53,486 nt of DNA from Psychrobacillus lasiicapitis (lineage in GTDB: Bacteria; Bacillota; Bacilli; Bacillales_A; Planococcaceae): assembly GCF_006861795.1 (NCBI RefSeq), contig NZ_VDGH01000016.1, positions 2,283 through 55,768 on the forward strand, given 5' to 3'. Positions within the stretch are counted from its first letter, which is position 1. Every line of letters begins with the position of its first letter. Below are positions 44,220 through 52,430 of this stretch, piece after piece. A model generated the notes under the pieces. That model worked only from the letters and a program-made list of their open reading frames with translations, searched no databases and had not been told where the DNA came from. The position numbers and the translations under genes are program-made.

Positions 44220-44894
44220 GTGGAATATAAAGTAAAAACCTATGAAGATGCCATAAAGGTAATCGAAGAAATCGGAATACTCCCCCTTGCACCTTTAATA
44301 CCAGATTTTCCTTCTTTAAATACCATTACTCAACCAGAGTACTGGCATTCCGATACAGAGTTCGATCCTTGGATTTGGAGAACAAAATTCTCAACTGATG
44401 GGGTTGCAGGATACGGTAAATTCATGAAGAAAAAATCTATATTAGTTTCAGTCCAGATTCTTCCATATGTAAAAAAGGTCTTAAGTTATGATGAGTCCGT
44501 CGAGGAACGCTATTTTAATGGGAACGTATCAAAAGAAGCAATGGAAATTTATAAAATAATTAACCAGCTGGAAGGAATAGACACAAGGGCTTTAAGAATA
44601 GAAGCAGGTTTAAAGGAACGCGATAAAAAGAAGATATTTGAAAACGCGTTATTAGAATTACAAGGATCAATGGATATCGTCATTTCGGGCATACAAGAGA
44701 AAAGAAATGAAGTTGGCGAAAAAAATGGGTGGAGCAGTACAGCTTTTGAAACATATGATTCTTGGGCTAATAGAAATAAAATAGAAACAATAAATACAGA
44801 CAAAGCAGAATCAAGAAAATATCTACTATCCTTTTTCTCCAATGTTTGTAGCAATGAATCACTAAAGAAGCTCGAAAAAATATTTGCATCGTAG
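44220..44894 (+). CDS. AlkZ-related conserved protein
   Basis: 224 residues from GTG 44220, with AAAGGAG upstream. The opening ILPLAPLIPDFPSLN and HSDTEFDPWIWRTKFSTDG resembles a Bacillales family named AlkZ-related in genome annotation; the name reflects distant similarity to the AlkZ glycosylase winged-helix region and is not evidence of glycosylase activity. Soluble, helical C-terminus. Function unknown. Confidence 0.6.
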   Translation: MEYKVKTYEDAIKVIEEIGILPLAPLIPDFPSLNTITQPEYWHSDTEFDPWIWRTKFSTDGVAGYGKFMKKKSILVSVQILPYVKKVLSYDESVEERYFNGNVSKEAMEIYKIINQLEGIDTRALRIEAGLKERDKKKIFENALLELQGSMDIVISGIQEKRNEVGEKNGWSSTAFETYDSWANRNKIETINTDKAESRKYLLSFFSNVCSNESLKKLEKIFAS

Positions 44895-45081
44895 AAAAGA
44901 TATAGTGAATTAATTTAGAACTGACATATATGCTTATGATAAAAGATACGCTCTCACTATCTATTGCTTTAAGCAGTACTATCCTCTAAAACAGTTCCAG
45001 TTACTATCGCAAAATTTTAAATTAGGGCAATACAAGTGCTCATTTTTTTATTGAATTGAGGTGCTTTGTGAAAGGTTTCAC

Positions 45082-45108
45082 TTAAACTAACGGGGCAGTT
45101 TAGTTGAA
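45082..45108. repeat. solitary palindromic repeat (right-end type)
   Basis: TTAAACTAA..CGGGGCAG..TTTAGTTGAA: an imperfect palindrome matching the right ends of the MITE-like elements at 48.1 and 49.2 kb. Confidence 0.6.
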
Positions 45109-45287
45109 GATTAGCTTTCCGAAATTAGTGGCAAATAAACAATTAAATCTCGTATTTTTCTAAAATTTTGCACAAAAACGTGTTCTAAGATAGTAAAGTT
45201 ATCTTTAAAAAGACAGTCATGTTATTCAACAATCTGGCGTTTTAGTTGAAGAAGGAGCAAGAAAAACAATTGATGAGGTTAAAGAAT

Positions 45288-45312
45288 AGCTATCCCTTTG
45301 AGGATAGCTTTT
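45288..45312 (+). terminator. terminator at the end of a gene remnant
   Basis: AGCTATCC (45288-45295) pairs with GGATAGCT (45302-45309), six-base loop, TTTT. Confidence 0.7.
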
Positions 45313-45333
45313 ACTTATTACCCGACAAGAGTT

Positions 45334-45366
45334 AGTTCGTAAAAGCGTGCTTTTACGAACTCTTTT
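45334..45366. terminator. strong hairpin with T run
   Basis: 12-bp stem AGTTCGTAAAAG / CTTTTACGAACT (45334-45345 with 45350-45361), loop CGTG, then CTTTTT. Confidence 0.7.
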
Positions 45367-45385
45367 TGCGATTTTTTCGTAAATA

Positions 45386-45420
45386 AAAAACAAGCGAAAG
45401 ATTATCTCCTTCTTGTTTTT
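45386..45420 (-). terminator. terminator of the eamA-csaA operon
   Basis: AAAAACAAG (45386-45394 region) pairs with CTTGTTTTT; on the minus strand the hairpin is followed by a T-rich tract, 25 bp after the csaA stop. Confidence 0.65.
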
Positions 45421-45443
45421 CATATGTTATTCAACGTGGATCT

Positions 45444-45773
45444 TTAACCCAACCTATCCCCTTTTTTCACTTTTTGCTGGGGTTCGATCAGGACAACCCC
45501 TTGTTCGGAATACACACCCATTACTAGCGCCTCTGAACTGAAACCTGCCACTTTCATCGGGGGGAAATTCACGACGCCTAGTACCTGTCTGCCCACTAGT
45601 TCATCCAGCTTGTAACAGTCGGTAATTTGGGCACTGCTTTGTTTAAGCCCGATTTCTTCGCCAAAGTCCACCCACAGTTTATAGGCGGGTTTTCTGGCTT
45701 TCGGGAATTCTTCTGCTCGGATTATTTCGCCTACCCGCATATCAATCTGTTGAAAATCATCGAACGTTGCCAT
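45444..45773 (-). CDS. csaA: CsaA tRNA-binding-domain chaperone
   Basis: 109-residue stand-alone EMAP-II/tRNA-binding OB-fold protein, the size of B. subtilis CsaA, which acts as an export-related chaperone. Visible family features: FQQIDMRVGEIIRAEEFPKA at the start and VGRQVLGVVNFPPMKVAGF with the C-terminal VLIEPQQKVKKGDRLG. TTAGGAGG precedes the ATG. Base composition is clearly more GC-rich than the surrounding genes. Second gene after eamA in a minus-strand operon. Confidence 0.92.
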   Translation of the reverse strand: MATFDDFQQIDMRVGEIIRAEEFPKARKPAYKLWVDFGEEIGLKQSSAQITDCYKLDELVGRQVLGVVNFPPMKVAGFSSEALVMGVYSEQGVVLIEPQQKVKKGDRLG

Positions 45774-45800
45774 CTTAATTCCTCCTAAAAGTTCTTCTTT

Positions 45801-46721
45801 TTACGTTGTTTTTTGAGCTAATGAATGGCTCGGCTGCTGCTCTTCTTCTTGCTTATCGGTAATGACAATCAATACCCCTAGGAGAATCAAAACAGAACCG
45901 ATCCAAAACATGATGCTGATCGTTTCTCCGAGTAACAGCCAGCCCAGCAAAGTTCCGACAACAGGCTGGAAAAAAAAGAAAACCCCGCCGCTGGAGGCAT
46001 TCAGCATCTGCAGCCCCCGGCTCCATAACAGAAAAGCCAGGGAAGTCGAAATGACTCCTAAATAAAGCAATCCACCCCATATGGTGAGGTCGGCCAAATC
46101 GTGCAGCTCAATTTGCGGCAATCGGGGAATCACAAAAGGCGTCAGAACCACCACGGCAATTGCCGTCGCATAGGTCGTCACCACAATCTGAGAGTATTCA
46201 CTCGGTATCATTTTGACTAGTACAGACATCAACGCCCAGGTTAAGGCGGCAATCACTAAGGAAATTCCGCCAAGCATGCTGGACATGTCGAGATTATTAA
46301 TTCCAACAATGGCAATCACACCGATTGTGGCTAAAGTGACGGAAATCGCCTTTTTCTTCGTCAAGCGTTCTTTTAGGATCAAACTGGCGAACACCACCAT
46401 AAATGCAGGTGTTGTCGCCGTTATGATTGCACCCATTTGGGCAGTGGACAGCATCGTGCCGGTTTCCTGGGATACAATGGAAATGACGTAGCCGATGATG
46501 GCGATGGCAAGGATTATGCCGAAGTGGTGTCTCTTGATTCGCCAATTCTGCCGTGTCACCAATCCGATGATGCCAAGGGCCACCAGTGCGATCAAATAGC
46601 GCATCCACACAAGTTCCAGTGGCGGGATGACGTCCACTACTATTTTTACGACCACATACATGCCGCCCCAGATGCTTGAAGCCACTATTAAATAGAATGA
46701 ACCAATTAATGTATTTTTCAT
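45801..46721 (-). CDS. EamA-family (DMT) exporter
   Basis: 306 residues with ten hydrophobic segments and the internal EamA duplication (SSIWGGMYVVVKIVVD; ALTWALMSVLVKMIP). Drug/metabolite transporter superfamily, probably exporting a metabolite or toxic compound. ATG 46721 (minus) has GGAGGG upstream. The 120-nt leader contains an 18-codon ORF and alternative hairpins, suggesting control by attenuation. GC-rich compared with neighbours: I count 31 G/C in 46561-46620 against 21 in 44461-44520. Confidence 0.9.
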   Translation of the reverse strand: MKNTLIGSFYLIVASSIWGGMYVVVKIVVDVIPPLELVWMRYLIALVALGIIGLVTRQNWRIKRHHFGIILAIAIIGYVISIVSQETGTMLSTAQMGAIITATTPAFMVVFASLILKERLTKKKAISVTLATIGVIAIVGINNLDMSSMLGGISLVIAALTWALMSVLVKMIPSEYSQIVVTTYATAIAVVVLTPFVIPRLPQIELHDLADLTIWGGLLYLGVISTSLAFLLWSRGLQMLNASSGGVFFFFQPVVGTLLGWLLLGETISIMFWIGSVLILLGVLIVITDKQEEEQQPSHSLAQKTT

Positions 46722-46754
46722 TTTTATACCCTCCGTTTTAATTGATAGGCTTTA

Positions 46755-46806
46755 GCTGCCTCGACAGAGAGATGCAGCACTCTCTCTATTAATTGTTGGA
46801 GAGTGC
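46755..46806 (-). promoter_or_regulatory. mutually exclusive hairpins in the eamA leader
   Basis: On the minus-strand RNA: hairpin 1 GCACTCTC/GAGAGTGC (46806-46777) starts inside the leader ORF; hairpin 2 AGAGAGA/TCTCTCT (46787-46766) uses part of the same bases; hairpin 3 GCTGC/GCAGC (46778-46755) follows. Only some can form together, and which one forms would depend on ribosome position on the leader ORF. Confidence 0.55.
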
Positions 46807-46845
46807 CACAGGTACATCATTTTCAAACAAAGGAGTCCGAAGCAT
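46789..46845 (-). CDS. 18-codon leader ORF upstream of eamA
   Basis: ATG at 46845 (minus) follows GAGGTGA by 6 nt and encodes MLRTPLFENDVPVALSNN, ending 67 nt before the eamA start. Its last codons lie in the 5' arm of leader hairpin 1. This is the layout of translational attenuators such as the erm leaders; the sensed molecule is unknown. Confidence 0.55.
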   Translation of the reverse strand: MLRTPLFENDVPVALSNN

Positions 46846-46929
46846 GTTGTTTCACCTCACGTCTAGTTTTTGTGCTGTAAGAACAGAGAATTTCCTTTCA
46901 TTTTGCTCCACGCGATAAAAAGAGAAAAA

Positions 46930-46988
46930 GGATATTAAACTCATTTTAGAAAATTCCCTAGAAATTTTCTTTGCCGAGTTTAATATCC
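46930..46988 (-). terminator. long branched hairpin terminating the AraC gene
   Basis: GGATATTAAACTC (46930-46942) pairs perfectly with 46976-46988, and inside it AGAAAATT (46948-46955) pairs with AATTTTCT (46963-46970). On the minus strand a CTTTTTCTC tract follows. It lies just after the AraC stop. Confidence 0.8.
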
Positions 46989-46991
46989 TCT

Positions 46992-47693
46992 TTAACCATT
47001 ATTAAGAATTCGATATTTTTGTGGGGCTATTCCTTCGCTGTTGCCAAACCATCGGGTAAACGATGAAGAATTTTCAAAACCTAATTCTTCACTAATTTTC
47101 GACATCGACCAACTGGTGGATACCAAAAGGTTTTTGGCCTCTTGCAAGCGCAGTTCAGTTAGATACATCTTTAAGCTTTTTCCGGTTCTTTTCTTGAACC
47201 AGGACGAGTAGTAAACGGGGTGGTAATGTTCGATTTTCGCTAAGGTCTCCAAAGTGATCGGTTCTTTGAAATGGTTATGGATGTAGTCAATCGACGCTGG
47301 ATTCGAGGTCTGGAGTTTACTGACGACATAGCGGGCTAAATTTACCAAGGAAGATGCACTGTCCGGCCTCTTCGCCTCTTCCAGCAACAAATACCGGATC
47401 GCCGACCACTGCGTATCCAACTGGAAATGCATGTTATATGTCTGTTCCGGCAAGTAATGTGTGGGAACATCCAGGATCAAAAATTCATTCCGGTCTTTAG
47501 ACCGGTATTCATGTTCCAACTGGGGCGGCAGATAGAAACAATGGTCCTCGTTCAGGTTGACCTCTTGGCCCTTCGTTTTAATATCCAAAGAACCCTGTAG
47601 AGGGAAAAGGAATTGCCCGAACTCATGATGGTGAGAGGCAAACTCTCTCGAATAGGATCTTTTTTCACACAATACATGTTTTAACGAGTTCAT
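46992..47693 (-). CDS. AraC-family transcriptional regulator with cupin domain
   Basis: 233 residues from ATG 47693 (minus), with GGAGGAG upstream. N-terminal cupin sensor (about 15-85; FASHHHEFGQFLFPLQGSLD) and C-terminal double HTH AraC domain (about 135-230; SWSMSKISEELGFENSSSFT, RWFGNSEGIAPQKYR). Same strand as and upstream of eamA-csaA, likely their activator. Shares their GC-rich composition, so the three probably arrived together. Confidence 0.9.
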   Translation of the reverse strand: MNSLKHVLCEKRSYSREFASHHHEFGQFLFPLQGSLDIKTKGQEVNLNEDHCFYLPPQLEHEYRSKDRNEFLILDVPTHYLPEQTYNMHFQLDTQWSAIRYLLLEEAKRPDSASSLVNLARYVVSKLQTSNPASIDYIHNHFKEPITLETLAKIEHYHPVYYSSWFKKRTGKSLKMYLTELRLQEAKNLLVSTSWSMSKISEELGFENSSSFTRWFGNSEGIAPQKYRILNNG

Positions 47694-48044
47694 TTTTCTC
47701 CTCCTTCTCTCTAGATGTATGTTAGTCCCATCCTATAGAAGAAACAAAGATTTCTTTTCATTTAATTAGAGAATACCATATTAATTCATAGAACATGATG
47801 TTATTGCATTCTCTGAAATTTAGAGCTTTCTTGACGTTGTTGAAAAGGGAGTAATCCTGTTGAAAGGGCTTCTTATCTTTAACATGTATTTTTCTCATGC
47901 CTCTCTGTTATCAGTTTACATATCAATAGATTATCGGAAGGAAAGAAGTGATAGATATAGCTTCTTTTCTTCCTCTTTAAAACAATTACTGCTTAAGAAT
48001 ATTTATGACGGTAGATTAAATAACATTTAAAAAATAGAGAGTTC

Positions 48045-48135
48045 TTATTCAACTAACGGGTGCTTTAGTAAAAATTGTTGAGCTGCCCAGACAGCTCTTT
48101 TTTTATTGACCTAAAGGGGCAGTTTAGTTCAATAA
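48045..48135. mobile_element. MITE-like 91-bp element, copy 2
   Basis: Left end TTATTCAACTAACGGG..TGCTTTAG; right end CTAAAGGGGCAG..TTTAGTTCAATAA; read inverted, the two ends match over about 24 bp. Centre: hairpin GAGCTG-CCCAGA-CAGCTC (48080-48097) and T run. No coding capacity. Confidence 0.65.
48080..48105 (+). terminator. terminator hairpin inside MITE-like copy 2
   Basis: GAGCTG, six-base loop, CAGCTC, then eight T. Confidence 0.65.
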
Positions 48136-48278
48136 GCGGAAATGGATTTTTGTTAATCAAAACTGGTTAATTCGCTTAATATTGGAACTTATATAAGTAT
48201 CAAACGTATTAAATTTAGGGACAGAATGTTTCCATAATAATGTTTTTTTGCTGTGAAATTTGACTAAGGGGAATTGTT

Positions 48279-48595
48279 ATGGACACTTTGATTTATCTTT
48301 ATTTATCATAGTCATAATATCGCTTAATATCGCTATTTTTATATTGTTTAAAAAAGGAAAACTAAATTTTATTATATCTGGCATCATTATAATGATGCTT
48401 GCTCCAGTTTTTGGTTTCTCAAATTATGCCTTATTTCATTACTTTTATGATTGGAATTCAGGGGGAACTGGAGAGGGTGCTGGATATGGTGGTGCAATTT
48501 TAGGGTTTATAACATTAGCTAATGGTATTCTCATACTCGTTATTGGAATTATTAGGTGGGGGATTAAGTTGATTGTAAAAAATAACAAGAACTGA
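48279..48595 (+). pseudogene. small membrane protein, probably frameshifted near its start
   Basis: ATG 48279 has AAGGGGA correctly placed but its frame stops after MDTLIYLYLS (TAG 48309). An overlapping frame, open from TTG 48260 without a ribosome binding site, continues as LFIIVIISLNIAIFILFKK and three more helices to a stop at 48595. Joining the two in the T-rich 48290-48306 stretch gives a natural four-helix protein of about 105 residues with the loop NSGGTGEGAGYGGAI. Either a frameshifted gene or an unusual TTG start. Confidence 0.5.
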
Positions 48596-48643
48596 AGTAT
48601 ATATATTAAACAGTCATAACTATGTTTGGAAGGTGATATTGCT

Positions 48644-49090
48644 TTGCTAGAGTTAAGAAAAATTAATAGTGACAATTATGAAGAATGTTTAAACTTGCGT
48701 ACAATTGATGCCAATGAGGACTTTGTAGATTCTGTAGCATGGTCATTAGCCGAAGCGTGGGTATTTTATGATGATTCACACCCTTTTGCAATTTATGCCG
48801 ATAATGTGATGGTGGGTTTTGTTTCAATGTATATTGGCGAAAATAACCCCCAAATCATAAATTTTATGATAGATAGCCGTTTTCAAAAAAGAGGCTATGG
48901 ATCAGCAGCGGCTAAGCTTTGTATTGAATATTTGTGTAAAGAATTTAATGCAAGAAGGATCTCCTTACCAGTTAATCTAGAAAATAGAACCGCACAAAAG
49001 TTTTGGAGCAATATCGGCTTTGAAATAACAGACGATATGGAGGATGGTTATCTTTATATGCGGTTGTACATACCAGAAAAATATGTCTGA
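48644..49090 (+). CDS. GNAT acetyltransferase
   Basis: 148 residues from TTG 48644 (MLELRKINSDNYEECLNL), 9 nt after AAGGTGAT; TTG 48626 has no site. GNAT core with the CoA loop SRFQKRGYGSAAAKL and then PVNLENRTAQKFWSNIGFE. Similar to spermidine acetyltransferase-like proteins. Substrate unknown. Confidence 0.87.
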   Translation: MLELRKINSDNYEECLNLRTIDANEDFVDSVAWSLAEAWVFYDDSHPFAIYADNVMVGFVSMYIGENNPQIINFMIDSRFQKRGYGSAAAKLCIEYLCKEFNARRISLPVNLENRTAQKFWSNIGFEITDDMEDGYLYMRLYIPEKYV

Positions 49091-49152
49091 GTATATAAAA
49101 ATGGAACCTATTTCTACGAATGGGCTCGATTGTTTAATAAGCGTCTCTGTTC

Positions 49153-49241
49153 TTATTAAACTAACGGGTGCTTTAACAGAACAAAGCTTTCTATTGAAAG
49201 TCTTTATTCTTATTCAACTAAAGGGGCAGGTTAGTTGAATA
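49153..49241. mobile_element. MITE-like 89-bp element, copy 3
   Basis: Left end TTATTAAACTAACGGGTGC; right end a perfect 10-bp palindrome ATTCAACTAA (49212-49221) / TTAGTTGAAT (49231-49240) around AGGGGCAGG. Centre has a small CTTTC/GAAAG hairpin with T-rich flank. Left-to-right motif spacing is 57 bp, against 58 bp in copy 2. Confidence 0.65.
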
Positions 49242-49407
49242 CCGTGTTTATTTCATCATTTAACAATAGAGATAGATGGTCGAGTAAAAAAATAACACAG
49301 TTTTATATTAGTTTCGGTGAACCGTACCATAAGTAAAGGCGGTTTTTCGGTAACACGAGGCTATAAAGGTACTTGTTATGGGTGAATTCTCATTCCCTCT
49401 GAAGGAC

Positions 49408-49460
49408 AGGGACAGTTCAACCTCCATTATGAAAGTGAAAATGGAGGTTGAACTGTCCCT
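49408..49460. repeat. perfect 21-bp inverted repeat (REP/terminator-like hairpin)
   Basis: Arms 49408-49428 and 49440-49460 (outer part AGGGACAGTT / AACTGTCCCT), 11-nt loop. No T run on either side, so not a canonical terminator although it sits 18 bp after the SDR stop. The GGGACAG...CTGTCCC ends resemble REP-like sequences linked to Y1 transposases in Firmicutes. Confidence 0.75.
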
Positions 49461-49478
49461 ATGTTTATAACCTTAAGC

Positions 49479-50237
49479 TTATAAAGTTAAACCACCATCA
49501 ACAAGAACAACTGAACCAGTCATATAGCTGGCTTTATCTGATGCTAAGAAGGCAACCATTTCAGCGAGCTCATTCGGTTTAGCATAACGGCCCATTCTCA
49601 TATTGGAAACCTCTTCTGGAATGTAATTACCCGTTTCAAACTGTTTCGCCACACCAGCGGTTAAAGCTGTTTCCACGCCGCCTGGGCAAAGCGCATTTAT
49701 ACGGATTCCCTTTTTTGCATATTCTAATGCAGCACCTTTGGTTAAACCTATAACTGCATGTTTACTTGCAGAATATACAGCTACACTGTGTTCAGGACGA
49801 ATTCCTGCAGTAGAAGCAGTATTAATAATAGAGCCGCTGCCTTGCTCCTCCATTACTTTTAACACATATTTCATTCCAAGGAATACCCCTTTTACATTGA
49901 TCGCCATAATACGTTCATATTCAGGTTCTTCAACTGAAGTGAAGGGAGCGAACTTTTGAATAACACCTGCATTGTTGAAGAATATATCAATACGTCCATA
50001 TGTTTCGACTGCTTTATTTACATAGTTTTGCACATCATCATTTTTCGAAACATCGGATTGAACGAAAATTCCTTCTCCACCTTGTTCTTTTACAAGTTTC
50101 AACGTTTCTTCGCCTGTTTCCTTATTGAAATCTACCAAGACAACTGTTGCGCCGTTCCCTGCAAGTTTCAAACTACTTGCTCTTCCGATACCACTCCCTG
50201 CACCAGTGATGACAGCAATTTTATTAGTTAATTCCAT
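49479..50237 (-). CDS. SDR-family dehydrogenase
   Basis: 252 residues from ATG 50237 (minus), with AAAGGGG upstream. Classical SDR: TGAGSGIGRA cofactor motif, NNAG (FFNNAGVI), catalytic Ser of NTASTAG, YSASK, and C-terminal YMTGSVVLVDGG. Resembles NAD(P)-dependent 3-hydroxyacyl or glucose/cyclic-alcohol dehydrogenases; substrate not readable. Divergent from an AraC regulator 154 bp away, which may control it. Confidence 0.9.
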   Translation of the reverse strand: MELTNKIAVITGAGSGIGRASSLKLAGNGATVVLVDFNKETGEETLKLVKEQGGEGIFVQSDVSKNDDVQNYVNKAVETYGRIDIFFNNAGVIQKFAPFTSVEEPEYERIMAINVKGVFLGMKYVLKVMEEQGSGSIINTASTAGIRPEHSVAVYSASKHAVIGLTKGAALEYAKKGIRINALCPGGVETALTAGVAKQFETGNYIPEEVSNMRMGRYAKPNELAEMVAFLASDKASYMTGSVVLVDGGLTL

Positions 50238-50391
50238 GATTATATCCCCTTTGTTTATGATTTCTTACATGATTTATTATATGGCTGATTAAGTATTAAT
50301 TATTGTGTAATTTTACGGTTAATAGTATTTTGTTAATATCAAAATAAAATATATATTGGTTTTTAAAAAATAAGGGAGGTAGATGGAATAA

Positions 50392-51639
50392 ATGGAAAAG
50401 GCAAAAGAAGAATTGCAAAATATTTGCCAGCTTATTTATGAAGCTCATCAAATACCCGTTAATTTTGTCAACCAATTTGGTGAGTCTGAATACGAATATT
50501 CAAGAAATGATCTGCAGAAAAACCCATATTATATTATCTTTAAGGAACAGATTAGTGTGTATACGTATGAAGAGGATTCAAATGCTTTCCCTATCTTCTT
50601 TTCAAATTCTAATATGAACTTTTTCTTTATAAATTTTAAAAAAGCCAATCACTTTATAGGAACACTTATTGTAGGGCCTATCCTTGAGTCAGAGATATCT
50701 GATGAAAAGATAACCAAGATCACGGAGGTATTTAAAGGAAACGTTAATAAAAGGAATCTCATTGAATATTTTCAAGCCATCCCTATAATGAATCATCAAC
50801 AACTTCTAGCGATTAGTATATTGGTTTATGATTTGATTTATCATAGAACGTTAGAAAAAAGATATGTTATTGAAAATAATAAAGCATTAGACATTGTCAT
50901 TAATGAATCAGAGAAGTTAGACCTTGAACTTTCAAAAGGTAGAAGGAATCTCATTTTTCATTCCAATCTTTCCTATGAACGGGTATTGCTTGATTATGTT
51001 AAAAACGGGCAGATCGATAAATTACAGGATATCTTTGATTATTCCATAGTCGGTGAGGCAGAATTGGGATTATTGTCGAAACGAAATCGCTTAAGAAGTG
51101 AGAAAAATTTAATGATAACTGGACTTGCCCTTGTTTGCAGAGCTGCCATTGAAGGAGGTTTAAATGAAGAGACAGCCTTTACTTTAAGTGACTTCTATAT
51201 CCAACAACTCGAGGAATTGGGAAACCTAAAGGCAATATTGAAATTAACGGAAGAAGCTATAAGAGATTTTACCAATCGTGTTTACAAAATGAATGTGGGA
51301 AAATATTCTCCCACCATTACAGCTTGCCAGCATTATATTTATAACCATCTCTATGACCAGATTACACTTGATCATCTTGCACAATTGTGTCAATTAAGTC
51401 CAAATTACTTATCATCATATTTTAAAAAAGAAGTTGGGATTACTTTAAGTGAATATATCCAACAGCAACGAGTTGAGGAAGCGAAAAAGTTATTATCTTT
51501 TTCAAATTATTCGATTTCAGACATATGTTCATGGTTAAATTTTAACGACCAAAGTTATTTTATAAAGGTCTTCAAAAAATACACGGGGTTAACCCCAAAG
51601 CAGTTTAGAAGTAATCGTTCAGGAAATAAAGTGACGTGA
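50392..51639 (+). CDS. AraC-family regulator with large N-terminal sensor
   Basis: 415 residues from ATG 50392, with GGGAGGT upstream. N-terminal two-thirds (1-300) resembles the sensor of the 'YSIRK-targeted' AraC group (an N-terminal PAS-like part, then FIGTLIVGPILE and helical RRNLIFHSNLSYERVLLDYV). C-terminal AraC double HTH (about 310-405; ITLDHLAQLCQLSPNYLSSY, GLTPKQFRSNR). Cytoplasmic. Probably regulates the divergent SDR gene. Confidence 0.88.
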   Translation: MEKAKEELQNICQLIYEAHQIPVNFVNQFGESEYEYSRNDLQKNPYYIIFKEQISVYTYEEDSNAFPIFFSNSNMNFFFINFKKANHFIGTLIVGPILESEISDEKITKITEVFKGNVNKRNLIEYFQAIPIMNHQQLLAISILVYDLIYHRTLEKRYVIENNKALDIVINESEKLDLELSKGRRNLIFHSNLSYERVLLDYVKNGQIDKLQDIFDYSIVGEAELGLLSKRNRLRSEKNLMITGLALVCRAAIEGGLNEETAFTLSDFYIQQLEELGNLKAILKLTEEAIRDFTNRVYKMNVGKYSPTITACQHYIYNHLYDQITLDHLAQLCQLSPNYLSSYFKKEVGITLSEYIQQQRVEEAKKLLSFSNYSISDICSWLNFNDQSYFIKVFKKYTGLTPKQFRSNRSGNKVT

Positions 51640-51783
51640 AGGAAGAGGTAGGTATCTTTTCTGTTATTTTAAAAAGCCAATAATTGGTGGGGTTTAGGAG
51701 AATACAATGACATATATTGTACCTATGTTTGATTGGAAAGTTATAATTTCCACTCAAGCAAAAAAAGACTGAAATAGTCAGTA

Positions 51784-52430
51784 ATGACAAAATTATCGAT
51801 GTCATTAGCGCATCAAAAAGCCAGATCAAAGTTAACGGAGGATCTAGCAAGTATAAAAAATCGCATCATTCGTTGGCTAGATCGCTATTTTCCTGAGTTT
51901 ACACAGGTCTTTCCGGGTTTTGGAAAGATGGCACTGGCCACATTGGAAAAGACACCATTACCAACAGATATACAAAATAAAACAGCTGAAGAGCTCGTTT
52001 TTCTCTACCGTCAGGTAAAGGGGATGAGAGCGCCTCAATTATCTAAAGCGAAGCTGCTTATAGAGACTTCCATAAACTCTATTGGAGTGACAGAAGGTAC
52101 TCAGATGGCCCGACAAAAAATCGCCACTCTCCTTCGGCAATATTGCTTATTAGAAAGTGAAATTGAATCCGTGAACAGTCAATTAGCCGAAATGGCAAAG
52201 ACAACGATGGAATATGATCTACTCGCGTCAGTTCCGGGTTTAGGGGATGCCACTATTGTTGATTTACTTTCACAAGTAGGGAGTTTCTCACTTTATGAAA
52301 ATCCACGCCAACTTATTAAACTAGCGGGATTAACGTTACGTGAAAACTCATCCGGTCAACACAAGGGGCAAAAGCGCAGCTTAGTTGGCCTCTGCCTTAT
52401 GAATAGACCGAAAGAAGGAATGTAAGCGCA
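51784..52430 (+). pseudogene. IS110-family transposase remnant
   Basis: The open frame of 213 residues matches the middle and C-terminal part of an IS110 transposase: IRWLDRYFPEFTQVFPGFGK, then the Transposase_20 domain LLASVPGLGDATIVDLLSQV, YENPRQLIKLAGL, SSGQHKGQKR. The N-terminal DEDD (RuvC-like) half is missing, and after GQKR the sequence jumps to SLVGLCLMNRPKEGM, so an internal stretch including the catalytic Ser region tail is deleted. Inactive. Confidence 0.8.

Larger units (their letters stand above)
44895..45443. other. 550-bp intergenic region with repeat and gene remnant
   Basis: Holds a palindromic repeat (45082-45108), a gene-tail remnant (45221-45289) that reads IQQSGVLVEEGARKTIDEVK before TAG, two plus-strand hairpins and a minus-strand terminator. 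No intact gene. Confidence 0.55.
47694..48259. other. 565-bp intergenic region
   Basis: No gene. The left part is AT-rich upstream DNA of the AraC gene; the right part holds MITE-like copy 2 (48045-48135). A half-site AGGGACAG at about 48218 resembles the arm of the big hairpin at 49408. Confidence 0.5.
49091..49478. other. 390-bp intergenic region
   Basis: Contains MITE-like copy 3 (49153-49241) and a 53-bp hairpin with perfect 21-bp arms (49408-49460). No gene. Confidence 0.6.

Noticed and set aside
45221..45251. Possible further copy of the palindromic repeat (TTATTCAACAA...TTTTAGTTGAAG)
   Set aside because: The same bases read in frame as the tail of a protein remnant (IQQSGVLVEEGARKT), so the likeness to the repeat is probably chance.
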